Assembly: GCA_001939145.1 (NCBI GenBank)
Contig: LSRX01000058.1
Location: 294,026-358,025 of the forward strand
Reading direction: 5' to 3'
Length of the DNA: 64,000 bases
Origin: Symbiodinium microadriaticum
Lineage: Eukaryota; Sar; Dinophyceae; Suessiales; Symbiodiniaceae
The notes beneath the pieces were generated by a model, which searched no databases, was not told the origin of the DNA, and saw only the letters and a program-made list of their open reading frames with translations. The first letter of the stretch is position 1. Each line of letters starts with the position of its first letter. This document shows, one piece after another, positions 9,816 through 20,050 of this stretch. Made by a program: the position numbers and the translations under genes.

Positions 9816-9927
9816 TGATGGCATAAATCCTGCATTACCCTAAGGACCCGAAACGATGGCAATTATGGCATGTTCCTTATTATGGGTAATGCAGGATATA
9901 TATATATATATATATATAACTATCATC
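9816..9927 (+). mobile_element. Family D MITE copy 1 with embedded TA expansion
   Basis: AATCCTGCATTACCC pairs with GGGTAATGCAGGAT. The middle (CCTAAGGACCC ... TTCCTTATTATGGG) is shared with copy 2 at 19957 in reverse orientation. A (TA)n run at 9897-9918 splits the right end, and TATCATCATC follows as in copy 2. Confidence 0.65.
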
Positions 9928-9945
9928 ATCATCATCATCAACCGT

Positions 9946-10060
9946 ACTATAGGAGCCTAACTGATTACCAATGCTATGTTTAGGGGCTCCTTGTTAGAAT
10001 TAGTGTAGTATACCCCCCAAAAAAAAAACTATTGCAATATTATGGCCCCTATATTACGGG
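9946..10060. mobile_element. Family B MITE, rearranged
   Basis: The left end is AGGAGCCTAACTGATTACCA. The right end has CCCCCCAAAAAAAAAA and then GGCCCCTATATTA. The CCCCAAAAA arm core has grown to C6A10. Confidence 0.55.
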
Positions 10061-10260
10061 AACCTACTGAATCTACTGTGACTGGGGCACCCTGGTACTT
10101 TAAACCTGTTGAAAGTTCCTGTTCCGGTTTGCTTAGCAAGCAGCAGAGTTTGAGTATGGTGTCCCAGTTTTAGCTGGTTCTCAGTTAGCCGTTTACGGCT
10201 GTATGCAAAACTATCCTCTTTAGGGTTGTTGCGCTTGTGGCTGGAATTCTCAACGGTCAC

Positions 10261-10353
10261 TACCCATAGGCCCCTAAGTAGTTCCTTTTGGGGATTACCT
10301 TATAGGATTCTAAACATAAATCATAAAGACGAACTACTTAGGGGCCTATGGGT
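10261..10353. mobile_element. Hairpin with perfect 24 bp arms
   Basis: TACCCATAGGCCCCTAAGTA (10261-10280) plus GTTC is the exact reverse complement of 10330-10353. The inner part (CCTTTTGGGGATTACC, TAGGATTCTAA) matches family A, while the outer part resembles family B ends. It looks like a mosaic, or a young element of a related family. Confidence 0.7.
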
Positions 10354-11438
10354 AAACCCTCAACCCATGTGTAGGGAAGGTTTGGGAGTCGGATGAGATG
10401 CAGGCAGAAGATGGCAGGTGTGATGAGGCCGGGGCTTGGATTCTCCTTCTTTTGTCTGCATATTAGTCAGTTTGATGACGGTAGGCTTCATTGTCTTCAT
10501 TACAGACTGTAGATAGGAGAGTCCAGGTTTGGAGACAAAAGTCCGTCAACATGGTCTGCACCAGACATATGCGCAGCAAACAATATGGTGGCAAAGTTCA
10601 GCCGCAGTGAAGGCAAACACCTACTTCACTTAATGGAAGTGCTCCATTTCATCTCTAAACCCCAAACGAGGGATTCTCCGAGCGGCCGGTGATAGGCCCC
10701 GCGATGTTGTTCAGCGTCCTTGTATCGATACGAGCTTCACATAGCATTTAGCCAAAGCATCACAATTCCTACGGCATTGAACTATGGCAATGTCCTTAAC
10801 CCTAAACCCAAAACCCCAAACCCATGTGTTCCTTCTCGTTCCCGATAAACTTATTTTTGGTTGCTGTGTCTGCCCGTACTCAGAATAGGCCTCCCTGACT
10901 GAAATGAGGAATAACCGGAATTCCAAACCCAAGTCCGCAACCGATTTTCTGCTTCGGTGCAGCGGACAAGAGCGTTTTTTTAGGTGTGGCTTCGTCCTGT
11001 TTTGTGAGCCGGTGAGACTAATTCTTCGAGTTTAGCCCTTACGTTGTTGCAAGCTATTGCCGCAACTCCCTCTTGCAGGGTCTTGGTCTATGGCACGCTA
11101 CTGGGGAATTCCGATTTGCAGCTTTTGCAAAGCTCGTGGAAGAGCAGGCCCTCCGCAGGGGAATTCTCAAAAAGCTTGCAGTGTAAACAACACCCTGCAA
11201 ATTCACCAAGAGCTAAAACAATGTAAATATTCTTATCATTAGTAGGACGTACAAATATTATTTCTACGATTCAATAGTCATACCACGATCCTTTGAGTTT
11301 GATACCTAGTGAATCTATTGCAACTATTGACATTACGACTATCTTTACTATCAGCACTAATTATCGTTGTCGCACTATGGTTGATAGTTTTCTTGACATT
11401 TTAGTGAGGCTGTTATTATTCAAAATTCTTGTGGTTTT
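10354..11438. other. No supported gene
   Basis: Short CCCTAAAC-like words lie at 10797-10825. The rest is unique, and open frames of about 60-73 codons are unrecognised. Confidence 0.5.
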
Positions 11439-11439
11439 T

Positions 11440-11594
11440 ACTTGTAGTTGTAGTAGTAAAAGTAGTCATAGTAGTCGTGGTCGGCGTGGTCGTGGTCGTC
11501 CCCCTCGTCGTCGTCGTCGTCGTCGTCGACGTCGTTGTAGTAGTAGAAGTAGTAGCAGAAGTAGTCGCAGCAACAGGAGAAGTAGCAGTAGTAC

Positions 11595-11653
<59 letters not shown>

Positions 11654-11690
11654 ATAGTAGTAGTAGTAGTAGTATTGCTGTTACATGTGA
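11440..11690. repeat. (TAG)n and GTC/GTA-type trinucleotide array
   Basis: Mixed GTAGTC/CGTCGT triplets lead into a nearly pure (TAG)n run at 11594-11673. Long low-complexity frames here (Ser- or Val-rich) are artefacts of the repeat. Confidence 0.95.
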
Positions 11691-11733
11691 TTAGTAATTA
11701 CAATATGATGATTATTCATACCAATATTATTAT

Positions 11734-11798
11734 TACTGCTACTACTACCACTACCACTACCACTACCACTACCACTACCACTACCACTACCACTACCA

Positions 11799-11851
<53 letters not shown>

Positions 11852-11906
11852 GCTACTGCTACTGCTACTGCTACTGCTACTGCTACTGCTACTGCTACTG
11901 CTACTG

Positions 11907-11945
<39 letters not shown>

Positions 11946-12214
11946 CGACTCCGACTCCGACTCCGACTCCGACTCCGACTCCTACTCCTACTCCTACTCC
12001 TACTCCTACTCCTACTCCTACTCCTACTCCTACTCCTCCTCCTCCTGCTGCTGCCGCTGCTGCTGCTGTTGTGCTGCTGCACTACTGCGCTACGGCGCTA
12101 CTACGACTGCTGCGACTGCTACCGCTGTTGCTACTGCTACTGCTGCTACTACTACTACTACTACTACGACGACGACGACGACGACGACGACTACTACTAC
12201 TACTACTACTACTC

Positions 12215-12254
<40 letters not shown>

Positions 12255-12298
12255 CACTACTACCACTACCATCCTGCTCCTGCTCCTGCTGCTGCTTG
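11734..12298. repeat. (CTA)n array with hexamer sub-blocks
   Basis: The order of blocks is CCACTA hexamers (11747-11809), CTA (to about 11850), CTGCTA (to about 11905), CTA, TCCGAC (11943-11981), TCCTAC (to about 12034), mixed CTG/CTA, then CGA and CTA. The array is complementary to the (TAG)n run 60 bp upstream. Confidence 0.95.
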
Positions 12299-13739
12299 GC
12301 CATGGCTTCGTGATATCTCGTGCCGACGCTGTAGCCAAGATACTGTCGAGGCTAGCAGCAGGGTACTGAACAACATATTTTGTTTGGGAGGGGTTAACCA
12401 AGGTGTGAGCTACTGGAGGGATTTGGCTTTGTGTGACCAGGTTCACGCTTTAGAGTGCGATCACTGGCTGTCTTGAGGTGCACCTGCAGCCCTGCAGCAG
12501 ACAATTACTCGCTGCATCGCCTGAAGCCTGGTAATCTCACGGCATCCTATTCATGCACCTTATGTTTGTAAGTTCGGCTGCGGTTTGTGATTCTGGTTTT
12601 GTGTGTCTCAACTCTCCAAAAGAGCCATCGTCCTACTCACTCGCCACTTTCTCTACCCGTGCCACAGCCACCCATTTCCCCTGAACTCACCGCAACAGCA
12701 CCACGTGAATTTCAAACCCCTAAACCCTCCAAACCCAACAGTGCTGCTTTCTAATCACAAACTCAATATTAATATTATGATGACTACTATTGTTATGACT
12801 GTTGTTGATAGCATTAACACCATGTCTCGCCAGGGACGGTCCCACGCCCAAGTGGCCCATGTAGGGCGCAGCCTTGACTTGACCGGTTAGTTCTGATTAC
12901 AGGCAGTGTTACAATCGCTTCTGTGGCTATCAGTTCTGATACTACTGTTCCGCTTACTGCTTCTAATACTACTGACGCTATTAACTATTACCTACTACTG
13001 GTGTTGTTGTCAAGTGCTTGTGTGCTTTTAAACTAGTGCTGATCAAAAACCGGCGAAAGTTCGCACGATACTGTGACGAGCACAATGCAAAACCCAAAAT
13101 GAGAGATAATTTTCCTTAAGCTTCAGCCAAAGCCCCAAACCCTACACGAAATCCTAACCCCGAAACTCCGAGCCCTAAACACAAAAAGGAAGGAGTGCCG
13201 GAGTCGCAGTCCCTTTGTCGCCAATTAAGGTCGGAGAGCATTGGGCCCGATGAAGCACCACATCACCTGGCGTCACGACTGTGTGACTTGTCACCTTGTT
13301 GCAAAAACCTTTATTCAAGGGCTCTAAGTATGCAAACGGTGCGTACTTCGGGGCCTAAAATTCTATAAATAGGACCTACTTTGGGCTATTTGGAGCCCCA
13401 GGGTTATGACCAACCCGACAGACCCAAAGCCCCTTCTCCCTAACCCCCCAAGCCGTAAGCCCCGAAAGCCACACTCCTACACCCTAAACCCCGCAAGCGC
13501 CAAACCCCGAAACCCGAAATGCTCTAAAAAGGGTAAGTAGCCCAAAACAAAACATTTAAGATAGTTAAAAGGCGCCCAGAGACACAGCAAGACCCCAAGC
13601 TTAAGCCAGCCATGAACCCTGAACACCTGCACACCGAGCTGTGGAATGGCGATGAGCGTCAGCTTCCAGAGAGGGTAGAACTCCTTTTCCTGCTGATTTT
13701 TTACGCGCAAGCTTTCAAGTTCAAGGCCTTCTGTGTAGT
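12299..13739. other. No supported gene
   Basis: Decayed CCCTAAA words lie at 12715-12735, 13130-13185 and 13435-13520. A degenerate ATT/ACT run lies at about 12765-12810 and 12935-13000. The rest is unique. Confidence 0.5.
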
Positions 13740-13810
13740 TGGGTAGTTCTCTCTAAATTAGGGTCCCTGTTTAGGTCTTTTAGGGACCCTAATTTAGAGA
13801 AAACTACCCA
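13740..13810. mobile_element. Near-perfect 71 bp palindrome
   Basis: TGGGTAGTTCTCTCTAAATT plus AGGGTCCCT pairs with AGGGACCCT plus AATTTAGAGAAAACTACCCA across a 13 bp loop, with one mismatch. The end word GGGTAGTT is shared with 63056. Confidence 0.75.
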
Positions 13811-13899
13811 TTTAGGCCGCAGGCCTTCGGGATGTTCAGGATGTCTTGGGTTTAAGGTGTATAGGAGTTATAGGGTGCGGATTGCTGCAAGTAACTTAA

Positions 13900-13938
13900 G
13901 ACTATGGTTTCTGTAACCCCCTACAGAACACCATAGTC
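13900..13938. repeat. Small hairpin GACTATGG...CCATAGTC
   Basis: Arms of about 16 bp (GACTATGGTTTCTGTA and TACAGAACACCATAGTC, one indel) flank a 6 bp loop. Confidence 0.55.
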
Positions 13939-14870
13939 AACCACTGACCCTAAACTTGCAATACTCTCCCAATTGCTCAGATCTGTACAGTTCCTTATAA
14001 ACTTTAAGCCCCCTTATGAAGTCCTGGCAATGAACACTAAAACAATCCGATGAAGCCCAAAAAAATGGTACATCTGTAATATGTACATAGTTAAATACAC
14101 GAAGACATCTATATCTATATATCTATATAAATATATATGTATACACATATCCACAGACAACCACACTTTTATTCAGACCCCTAGCCTAGACCCGAAGCCT
14201 AAACTTGACTCCTGGACATTTCCTGATCGGAAGCTTGAGCACTTTCAACTCAGCTGGAACACAGGGGCCTTCATAATTAAAACAGAGACCTGTTATGGGT
14301 CCTGTCAGGCTTTGCGTAAGGGTTGCTAGCAGGGTTGGATATAATGGGAACCTCATTAATGTGACTAGGGTTGACCTGTAAGTTGAACTATAAGCATACT
14401 GACTACTATGAGGAACCACCAGGACAAGTAGTAGTACTGTATTCAGGCTTCTATGCCGTAAGGCCGTTGTGCCTGTTGGTTCCCCTAGAAGAGGACACTC
14501 CCGTGTGTTTCGGACGGTCCTCGCCGTCGGTGCCGGCATCGCCGATCTGGGCGAGCATTGGAACAGATTAGAAGTGCTTGTTTGGGTGTGTGGGACTTTT
14601 CGTCTGTGTAGCCCGTGATCCGTAAACCCTAAAACTCTGAAGCCTTAAACCCTGAACAACAACCCTAAACCCTAAACCCCAAAAACCATGAAACCCCAAA
14701 CCCTGAAACTTAACTCAAACCCTGAACTGAACCCTTTACAACTAAAGCTCCCGCTCGTGCTCCAGAAGGCTTGTCCTCGACAGCTTGCCGATCACGGTTG
14801 TCGAAACGCGGCATTCGAAACTCTGAGTGCTGGGTATTTCAGCTACACAGCATCGGACTAGTTAAAACCA
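13939..14870. other. No gene; telomere words and a TA-rich patch
   Basis: A TA-rich stretch lies at 14095-14150. A CCCTAAAC tract lies at 14621-14700 (about five clear units, decayed at both ends). The rest is unique. Confidence 0.55.
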
Positions 14871-14877
14871 ATGATAA

Positions 14878-14910
14878 TCGTCATCATCATCATCATCATC
14901 ATCATCATCG
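14878..14910. repeat. (ATC)n microsatellite
   Basis: About ten CAT/ATC triplets occur here. They give a poly-Asp end to a minus-strand frame. Confidence 0.9.
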
Positions 14911-14937
14911 GAATCTATAATAAGCTTTCGAGGTAAA

Positions 14938-15264
14938 CTAATATTCTCGCGACGGCTGCTCTGTAGATCGGTGTTGTGGCCCAGGGCCCAAGTATCCTGC
15001 AGACTTCCGAAATCTTCGCAGATCCTGAGAAAGAATGAACCGTGCTTGTTGCTCCGACTCCAACTCGTGCCAAGCCGCTGACTTCTCCTTAGCTGCCCGA
15101 GTTGCAAGCAGTGCTGAGGTAATCGCGTCGCACCTCGAAATTCGATAAAAGGCTCGTAATTGTTTGGTTCGGTAAAGCTCAGCTATCGTTGACGTGATGC
15201 TCTCACGAGGCACCCCGGAAATCCTAGGTACATTGCATTTGTACTTCCATTTCCTGTGCCCCAC
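14938..15264 (-). CDS. Possible exon, 108 codons, basic helical peptide
   Basis: This minus-strand frame of 108 codons begins at GTG, and the frame above it holds two stops in the preceding 30 bp. The product is rich in Arg, Ala, Glu and Ser. A central part (LLATRAAKEKSAAWHELESE, about residues 53-72) could form an amphipathic helix or coiled coil. There is no telomere word or microsatellite inside. A second frame in the same phase (15292-15588) lies just upstream, so these could be two exons or one broken frame. No family is recognised. Confidence 0.2.
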   Translation of the reverse strand: MGHRKWKYKCNVPRISGVPRESITSTIAELYRTKQLRAFYRISRCDAITSALLATRAAKEKSAAWHELESEQQARFILSQDLRRFRKSAGYLGPGPQHRSTEQPSREY

Positions 15265-16056
15265 TTCAAGCCTCTATCGTGATCTCAGTTGTCATCTGCA
15301 ATACCGCAAATGCAGACAAGCATCGGTGCAACCTTTCTCCAAGCAGAACTCAAACTCCTGCAGGCTTCGGCATTTCAATCGTGGTTCTTTTGCTGAAATG
15401 CCATAATCGATATTGACACGAAGCTTAGATCCACTGTAGTCATTGTCAATAGAGTTGTCTGTGTTGAAGTGTGGCAGCGCTGTTTGAGCGGCACATGGAG
15501 TAGTTACTGGCATGGTGACTCTGAGTAGGGGCCGAAGCATGAACCGACGAGCGACAAAGCATGAGCCTGATGGAACTGGCCCAAACAACCACAGAGTTTA
15601 TACTGCCGATGCTGCTCCTCATCATTGCGGGCGGCTTGCGCTTCCTTCGGCGGGTCAGATGCATCCGGCATGTCGGTTGAGAAAGAGGACTGTCGTTTCC
15701 GAGAGACAAGTAGTTGCTGGAAAGAAAGCCACTCTCAGAACCATATGGGACAACAGACTGCGTTCCCTCTCTAGCTGTTCTCCCTAGCTGGTCTAGGACC
15801 CCCCGGCACGGCGTGTTGCTAGAAGTTGACCAGGCTAAATAATGCTGCTCCCAGCCTTTTGAGCCTCCCATTTCAACAATTCACCGGGTTCGCAATTTTT
15901 GGTATAGCGCGCGAACTGTGATTCCTCCTTGAGCTTTCTGGCTCGCTTGTCCCAGCGTAAGCCAGTTGGCTAAAGTTGCAATCCCCAAAGCCTGCAAACC
16001 CGACAATATCTTCATGAAACCACCACTTACTTAAAATTAAGCCCAAAAACCCATGC
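15265..16056. other. Non-repetitive; overlapping unrecognised frames
   Basis: Minus-strand frames of 98 codons (15292-15588) and 141 codons (15446-15871) overlap in different phases, and a plus frame of 91 codons overlaps both. No domain is recognised. The lack of telomere words makes this a possible exon-bearing stretch. Confidence 0.35.
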
Positions 16057-16214
16057 GACAACCCTAAACCCTAAACCGATGCCGGGGCGCCAAAAGCTCC
16101 TCGCTCCCGTTCACGATCTGGACCGCCATGGCGACAGAAGAATGGGGCTCTAAAGGCGCTCCCCGAGACGTCTGCGGAGAAAGACAACTTTTAGGGTTTA
16201 GGGTTTAGGTTGTC
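16057..16214. repeat. GC-rich module flanked by inverted telomere tracts
   Basis: GACAACCCTAAACCCTAAAC at the left and its near reverse complement (TTTAGGGTTTAGGTTGTC) at the right bracket about 110 bp of unique GC-rich sequence. Confidence 0.6.
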
Positions 16215-16224
16215 AACTTCTCCG
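16175..16224. repeat. Hairpin with a TTTAGGG loop
   Basis: CGGAGAAAGACAAC pairs with GTTGTCAACTTCTCCG (two extra bases). The loop consists of TTTTAGGG TTTAGGG TTTAG. A telomere-type tract occupying a hairpin loop is unusual. Confidence 0.65.
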
Positions 16225-16254
16225 TCTTTTTGCATGGTTGAGGATTTCGGGCCT

Positions 16255-16285
<31 letters not shown>

Positions 16286-17315
16286 GTGTGCCTCTCCCCC
16301 GCCATGTGGAAATAAGAAGCCTCAAAAAATGGTTGTAAGGGCATGTATCACACCATGCTATTCGGTTGTCAGATGCCTCCCGTTCGAAGGCCTTGGATTG
16401 GGCACTCTACCACTTGGAAAGCTTGTCGTTTTGCGGCTTCTGGCGGTTAAATCGGGCTCGCCACGGCTTCGGGCAGGAATTCGGGCCTTGATAGGGCTTT
16501 GTAATATGAGGTCTGAAGTTTCAACAAGCTTTGACGAGCTTCAAGGGCTTCCCTGAAGACGGAATCCAAATCCTTAGAACTTCCCCATAAACGTGTGGAG
16601 CCTTCTCACTTATTGAAGACTTGGACCCTTACGCTTCGAGTGTTAGGCCAGCTTGCAAGCTGTGGAGTTTGGCAGATCCGGGTGTGCCCTCAGACCATGG
16701 GACTGAGCCTTGGGGTATAGCGCACCATAATTAATCGGAGCCCTTGGAAGTCGTATTGCCAATTCTCTTCAGCCTCCGTAGTGCATATGATGTTGCCATT
16801 CTGTGGAACTCGGCGCTCTTCGCATAAAAGTGCCTTGTAGGGATCCCAAGCCTTTGCAAAACCAGAAACAGCATCTCGAAGGTCGAAACGGCCTGAAGTC
16901 TGTAACTATATAGGGGCCAACATTTAGACATATCATATATTCATCTGTGCATATGGGTGCCACGTAGGCGCTTGCGCACGCGTTGAATTCGCCCAGCGAA
17001 AGCATTGGGCTCAAGAGCTGCGCATGTAAGTTTGGCTTACAGTAGGATACGATACATTGTGGCGGGGTGACCGTGAATAGTACTGACTGAGTAGCACTGC
17101 CCCGTACGACTGGTGCAGCAGTGCTAAGACAGCGCAACTCTGCGACCAAACCCTACCCGCTAAACCACTAAAACTAAACCTCAAACGCTCAACGACTCTG
17201 TAGGGCTTTGCCTGGCCAGCCACTGTTTTTGCCACAACCGATCGCAGACAGGGTCAACTTGTTATCAACCCATGAAACACGGCAGTGTCTTACAAAGTCG
17301 ATCATGACCTCGGGG
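16225..17315. other. No supported gene; CT microsatellite
   Basis: (CT)n lies at 16254-16281. Minus-strand frames at 16731-17235 overlap each other and are unrecognised. Few telomere words occur (17150-17190, decayed). Confidence 0.5.
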
Positions 17316-17421
17316 ACCTATCGTCTTCTCCATCGTACTTCCTGTTTTGGGTTTAAGAAACTTCATGTTATGGGTCCTGACAGGTAACCCGCAAAAAAGA
17401 ACTACAATGGAAACTATAGGT
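17316..17421. mobile_element. Family A MITE, full length, 106 bp
   Basis: The left end is ACCTATCGTCTTCTCCATCG and the right end is GAACTACAATGGAAACTATAGGT-like. Both arms include TTTTGGGTTTAA / GTAACCC-type inner words, with GGGTCCTGA at the centre. Confidence 0.75.
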
Positions 17422-17563
17422 ACGTAGGCTTTAAAGATACTTACCAGTTCAGGGTTTAGGACTAGGGTGTGCAAGGGAACTTTGCGAGAAGGAGTACACA
17501 CTTCATCCTATGTAATCTTCCTTCCTGCAGTGGTTCCGTTTATTCAGACTTTCGCCGTCTCCT

Positions 17564-18088
17564 CTAAGGTCTCTTACTAAAACCCTCCTTTGGGGTGCTT
17601 CTGCCGCCTAGACAGCGGCTGGATCTGCCACGGCCTCCTGGTGCAAACGCTCGAGCATGCCTGAAAGAACAAGGAGGGTTTCGGGACCGTTGGGATCTGG
17701 GCTTTAGGGCCGCGAAACCCCGAAGGCCTTCACCCAAAATCGAAACTCGACGTGGGGTTTCCTGCGGCATCTTACGGGAAGGGGGTTTTGCGACATGTTC
17801 GACTTTGCGATGGTAGGTCGTTGCTTGCAGCTCAGGATCCCAGAACACTGCATAAAGCTGAACGCCCCAAGACCACCGGCAGACAGTCGCTTCGACAATG
17901 CTCAGCAGACTCTTTGCAAGAGGTTCGCTCTTGTGGACGTAGCATCTGCGACCGGATTTACGGTGAATCACCGTGACAAAACCCAGCATGGACATGAAAT
18001 GGACGCGACATTGAAACCAGCATTTGGGTTGGGTTATGTGCCGTGTTAGTGAGGGGCCACAGTGGAATACTCGGTGAAACAATTCCAA
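17564..18088 (-). CDS. Longest non-repetitive minus frame, 174 codons
   Basis: An ATG-started minus-strand frame of 174 codons contains no microsatellite or clean telomere tract. The N-terminal half is rich in Cys, His and Arg (for example RKSGRRCYVHKSEPLAKSL at about 44-62). The C-terminal third is Arg/Ser/Gly-rich (RHARAFAPGGRGRSSR). Plus-strand frames of 73-84 codons overlap it, and one of these (17795-18049) is equally protein-like. About one frame of this length is expected by chance in 64 kb. No family is recognised. Confidence 0.15.
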   Translation of the reverse strand: MELFHRVFHCGPSLTRHITQPKCWFQCRVHFMSMLGFVTVIHRKSGRRCYVHKSEPLAKSLLSIVEATVCRWSWGVQLYAVFWDPELQATTYHRKVEHVAKPPSRKMPQETPRRVSILGEGLRGFAALKPRSQRSRNPPCSFRHARAFAPGGRGRSSRCLGGRSTPKEGFSKRP

Positions 18089-18830
18089 CCCTGCATTAGG
18101 CTATGATTATAGGCACAAGAATCGTGTTAAACTCTTCCAATCACCTAAACCCTAAACTCCCCCTAAACCCTAAACCCTAAACCCATTCCCAAAATCCCTA
18201 AAGCCTAAACCCTCCTCAGCCCCACGCAAAAAAAACTCCCTTGGCTGACAGAACACCGAGAGCCGCGCTGTTCACATGCATCAGACCGACCTCATCAGAA
18301 GTACTTGTGGGTTTCGTGTGAGAGAGAGAGAGATGACTGGGTGTAGTATAGCATATAACAGGGAATTCAATAATCGCAACTCTATGGAAAAATATATGTA
18401 CCATCAAATGCACAGTTCTGCACAGCTCACAAAAAGCAAAGTATGTCATACATCTTGACATACAGTAAAATGAGTCGCATCCACCACCTCAAACAACCGA
18501 AAACAAAAGAAACTAAGTGCTCGACTTAGTAAACGGGCTAAGCCCCGAATTGGCCCCGGTGTTGGACAAAATGCATGGAAACCTGGTCTCGTGGCTTCGA
18601 AGATGTTCGAAGTGTATACAAGAACAACAAAGCAGTAGGCCCCGGCCCTGCAGCTAAATGAAAGATCCAGAATCCATTCTCTCGAAGCCTTGCTTCTCTT
18701 GCCTCTGAAGGCCTCCAGAAGCCACCCTGAAACCCTAAAACCCGACCTCAGAATCCTCATGAGACCCCCCTGAGCCACGGGACCACGGCCGCGCATTTGA
18801 TGGGCTCCTCCTCCGGTGCTACAGCCTGCA
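18089..18830. other. CCCTAAA tract then unique sequence
   Basis: A C-strand tract lies at 18141-18216, with three perfect adjacent units at 18163-18185. A short (GA)n run lies at 18318-18332. The rest is unique, with an unrecognised 116-codon minus frame (18446-18796). Confidence 0.6.
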
Positions 18831-18831
18831 T

Positions 18832-18942
18832 GGTTTAGGGTTTAAGGGGGTTCGGGTTTAGGGGGATTAGGGTTTCGGGGGGGTTAGGGTTTAGGGGGAT
18901 TAGGGTTTCGGGGGGTTAGTAAGGGTTTAGGGTTTAGGGGGC
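18832..18942 (+). repeat. TTTAGGG tract with 30 bp higher-order repeat
   Basis: The phrase GGGGGATTAGGGTTTCGGGG recurs with about 30 bp spacing (18861 and 18894), so part of the tract was duplicated as a longer unit. Confidence 0.8.
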
Positions 18943-19481
18943 TATGCAGATGTGCAACCACACTGACTCCAGAAAGGCTGCATCTAAAACAAGTACAGTG
19001 CAGCCTTTGGCATTATGGCACATGTTCTGAGGCATTGGCCTTGGACTCAGCAAAGGGCTCTGGTGCACCTTCGCATTCGAGGATGACTGCAATTCAAGAC
19101 AAGATTGGGTATAACAGGGAAAAGTGCAAAAAGCCATGAGGACTGCAACCACCATGGTCTAGCAGCTACAGGAACAAGCCACGGTGCTTTTCGGGCTTAG
19201 AGTTAGGATCTACCAGGCCTAGTATAGCAAAATCATGCTCCCGAAACTCCAAACCCCAGTAATATCTTGTCTTTCCTTTGTTTTTGTCGGGACTTGGGTT
19301 CCCTACACCCTAAACCCTCACCCCAGTAATCTCACAGTACTCTCTGATGTTTGGTGTGTTTTTCAGGGCTTGGGCTCGCTCAGAATCTGTCACAGCCCGG
19401 AGAGGCGGCCTTCGGCGTCGGCAAGCCACAAAGCTCCGAACCTGGTCCACGGCTTGCAGTTTCCGGGATTCGGGTGTAGGG

Positions 19482-19680
19482 TTTCGGGGTTTCGGGTTTG
19501 AGGGATTCGGCATTGCGGTTTCGGAGCTTCGGGTTAAGGGTTTTAGGGTTTGGGGGGTCAGGGCTCTAGGGTTTTCGGGTTTAGGGTTTGAGGGTGTAGG
19601 GCGTAGGGTTTAGTTTTCGGGTCTAGGGTTTTAGGGTTTAGGTTCTTTGGGGTAGGGTCTAGGGGTTAGGACTACCTAAA
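19482..19680 (+). repeat. Long degenerate TTTAGGG/TTTCGGG block
   Basis: About 20 heptamer-like units of TTTAGGG and TTTCGGG with drift occur here. They yield frames full of GFRV/GLGF words, typical false proteins from this repeat. Confidence 0.85.
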
Positions 19681-19956
19681 CTCCAACTGTGTGGCTTCTT
19701 CAAAACTACATGCGAGGTTCAAGGTTTACCCTGGGGGTCCAAGCCTCGAATGATCATGATTAGACTTTCCCAAGTGCTAAACCACAGTACTGCAAAACTG
19801 CACCCAATTAAACCCTGAAGCTCTAAAGCCCTAAACCCTAAGCCCTAAACCCTGGGTTTACGGATCTCTGGAGGCTCCCGGTGTTAGGTCGCCGGCTCAT
19901 CGGCTGAGATGTCGCAGCTGCGGGTGGCCAGCGTCTCTGAAGTGCCTTGATACGGC

Positions 19957-20050
19957 TGATGATAGAAATCCTACATGACCCATAATAAGGAATATACCAT
20001 AAATCCCATGGTTTAGGGTCCTTAAGGTAATTGCAAAATTTATATCATCA
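19957..20050 (-). mobile_element. Family D MITE copy 2
   Basis: It is the reverse orientation of the copy at 9816: TGATGATAGAAATCCTACAT at one end and TATATCATCA at the other. ACCCATAATAAGGAATATAC and GGTTTAGGGTCCTTAAGGTA are shared inside. The centre carries one TTTAGGG unit. Confidence 0.65.

Noticed and set aside
11429..12476. Long open frames of Val, Thr/Ala/Pro, Ser/Arg or Tyr/Asp repeats
   Set aside because: They are direct translations of the trinucleotide array in every frame, with no non-repeat domain.
19235..19613. Frames rich in GFRV, GLGF and FRGFGF
   Set aside because: Translation of TTTAGGG/TTTCGGG words; also seen at 51620-51904, 54239-54523, 6025-6288 and others.
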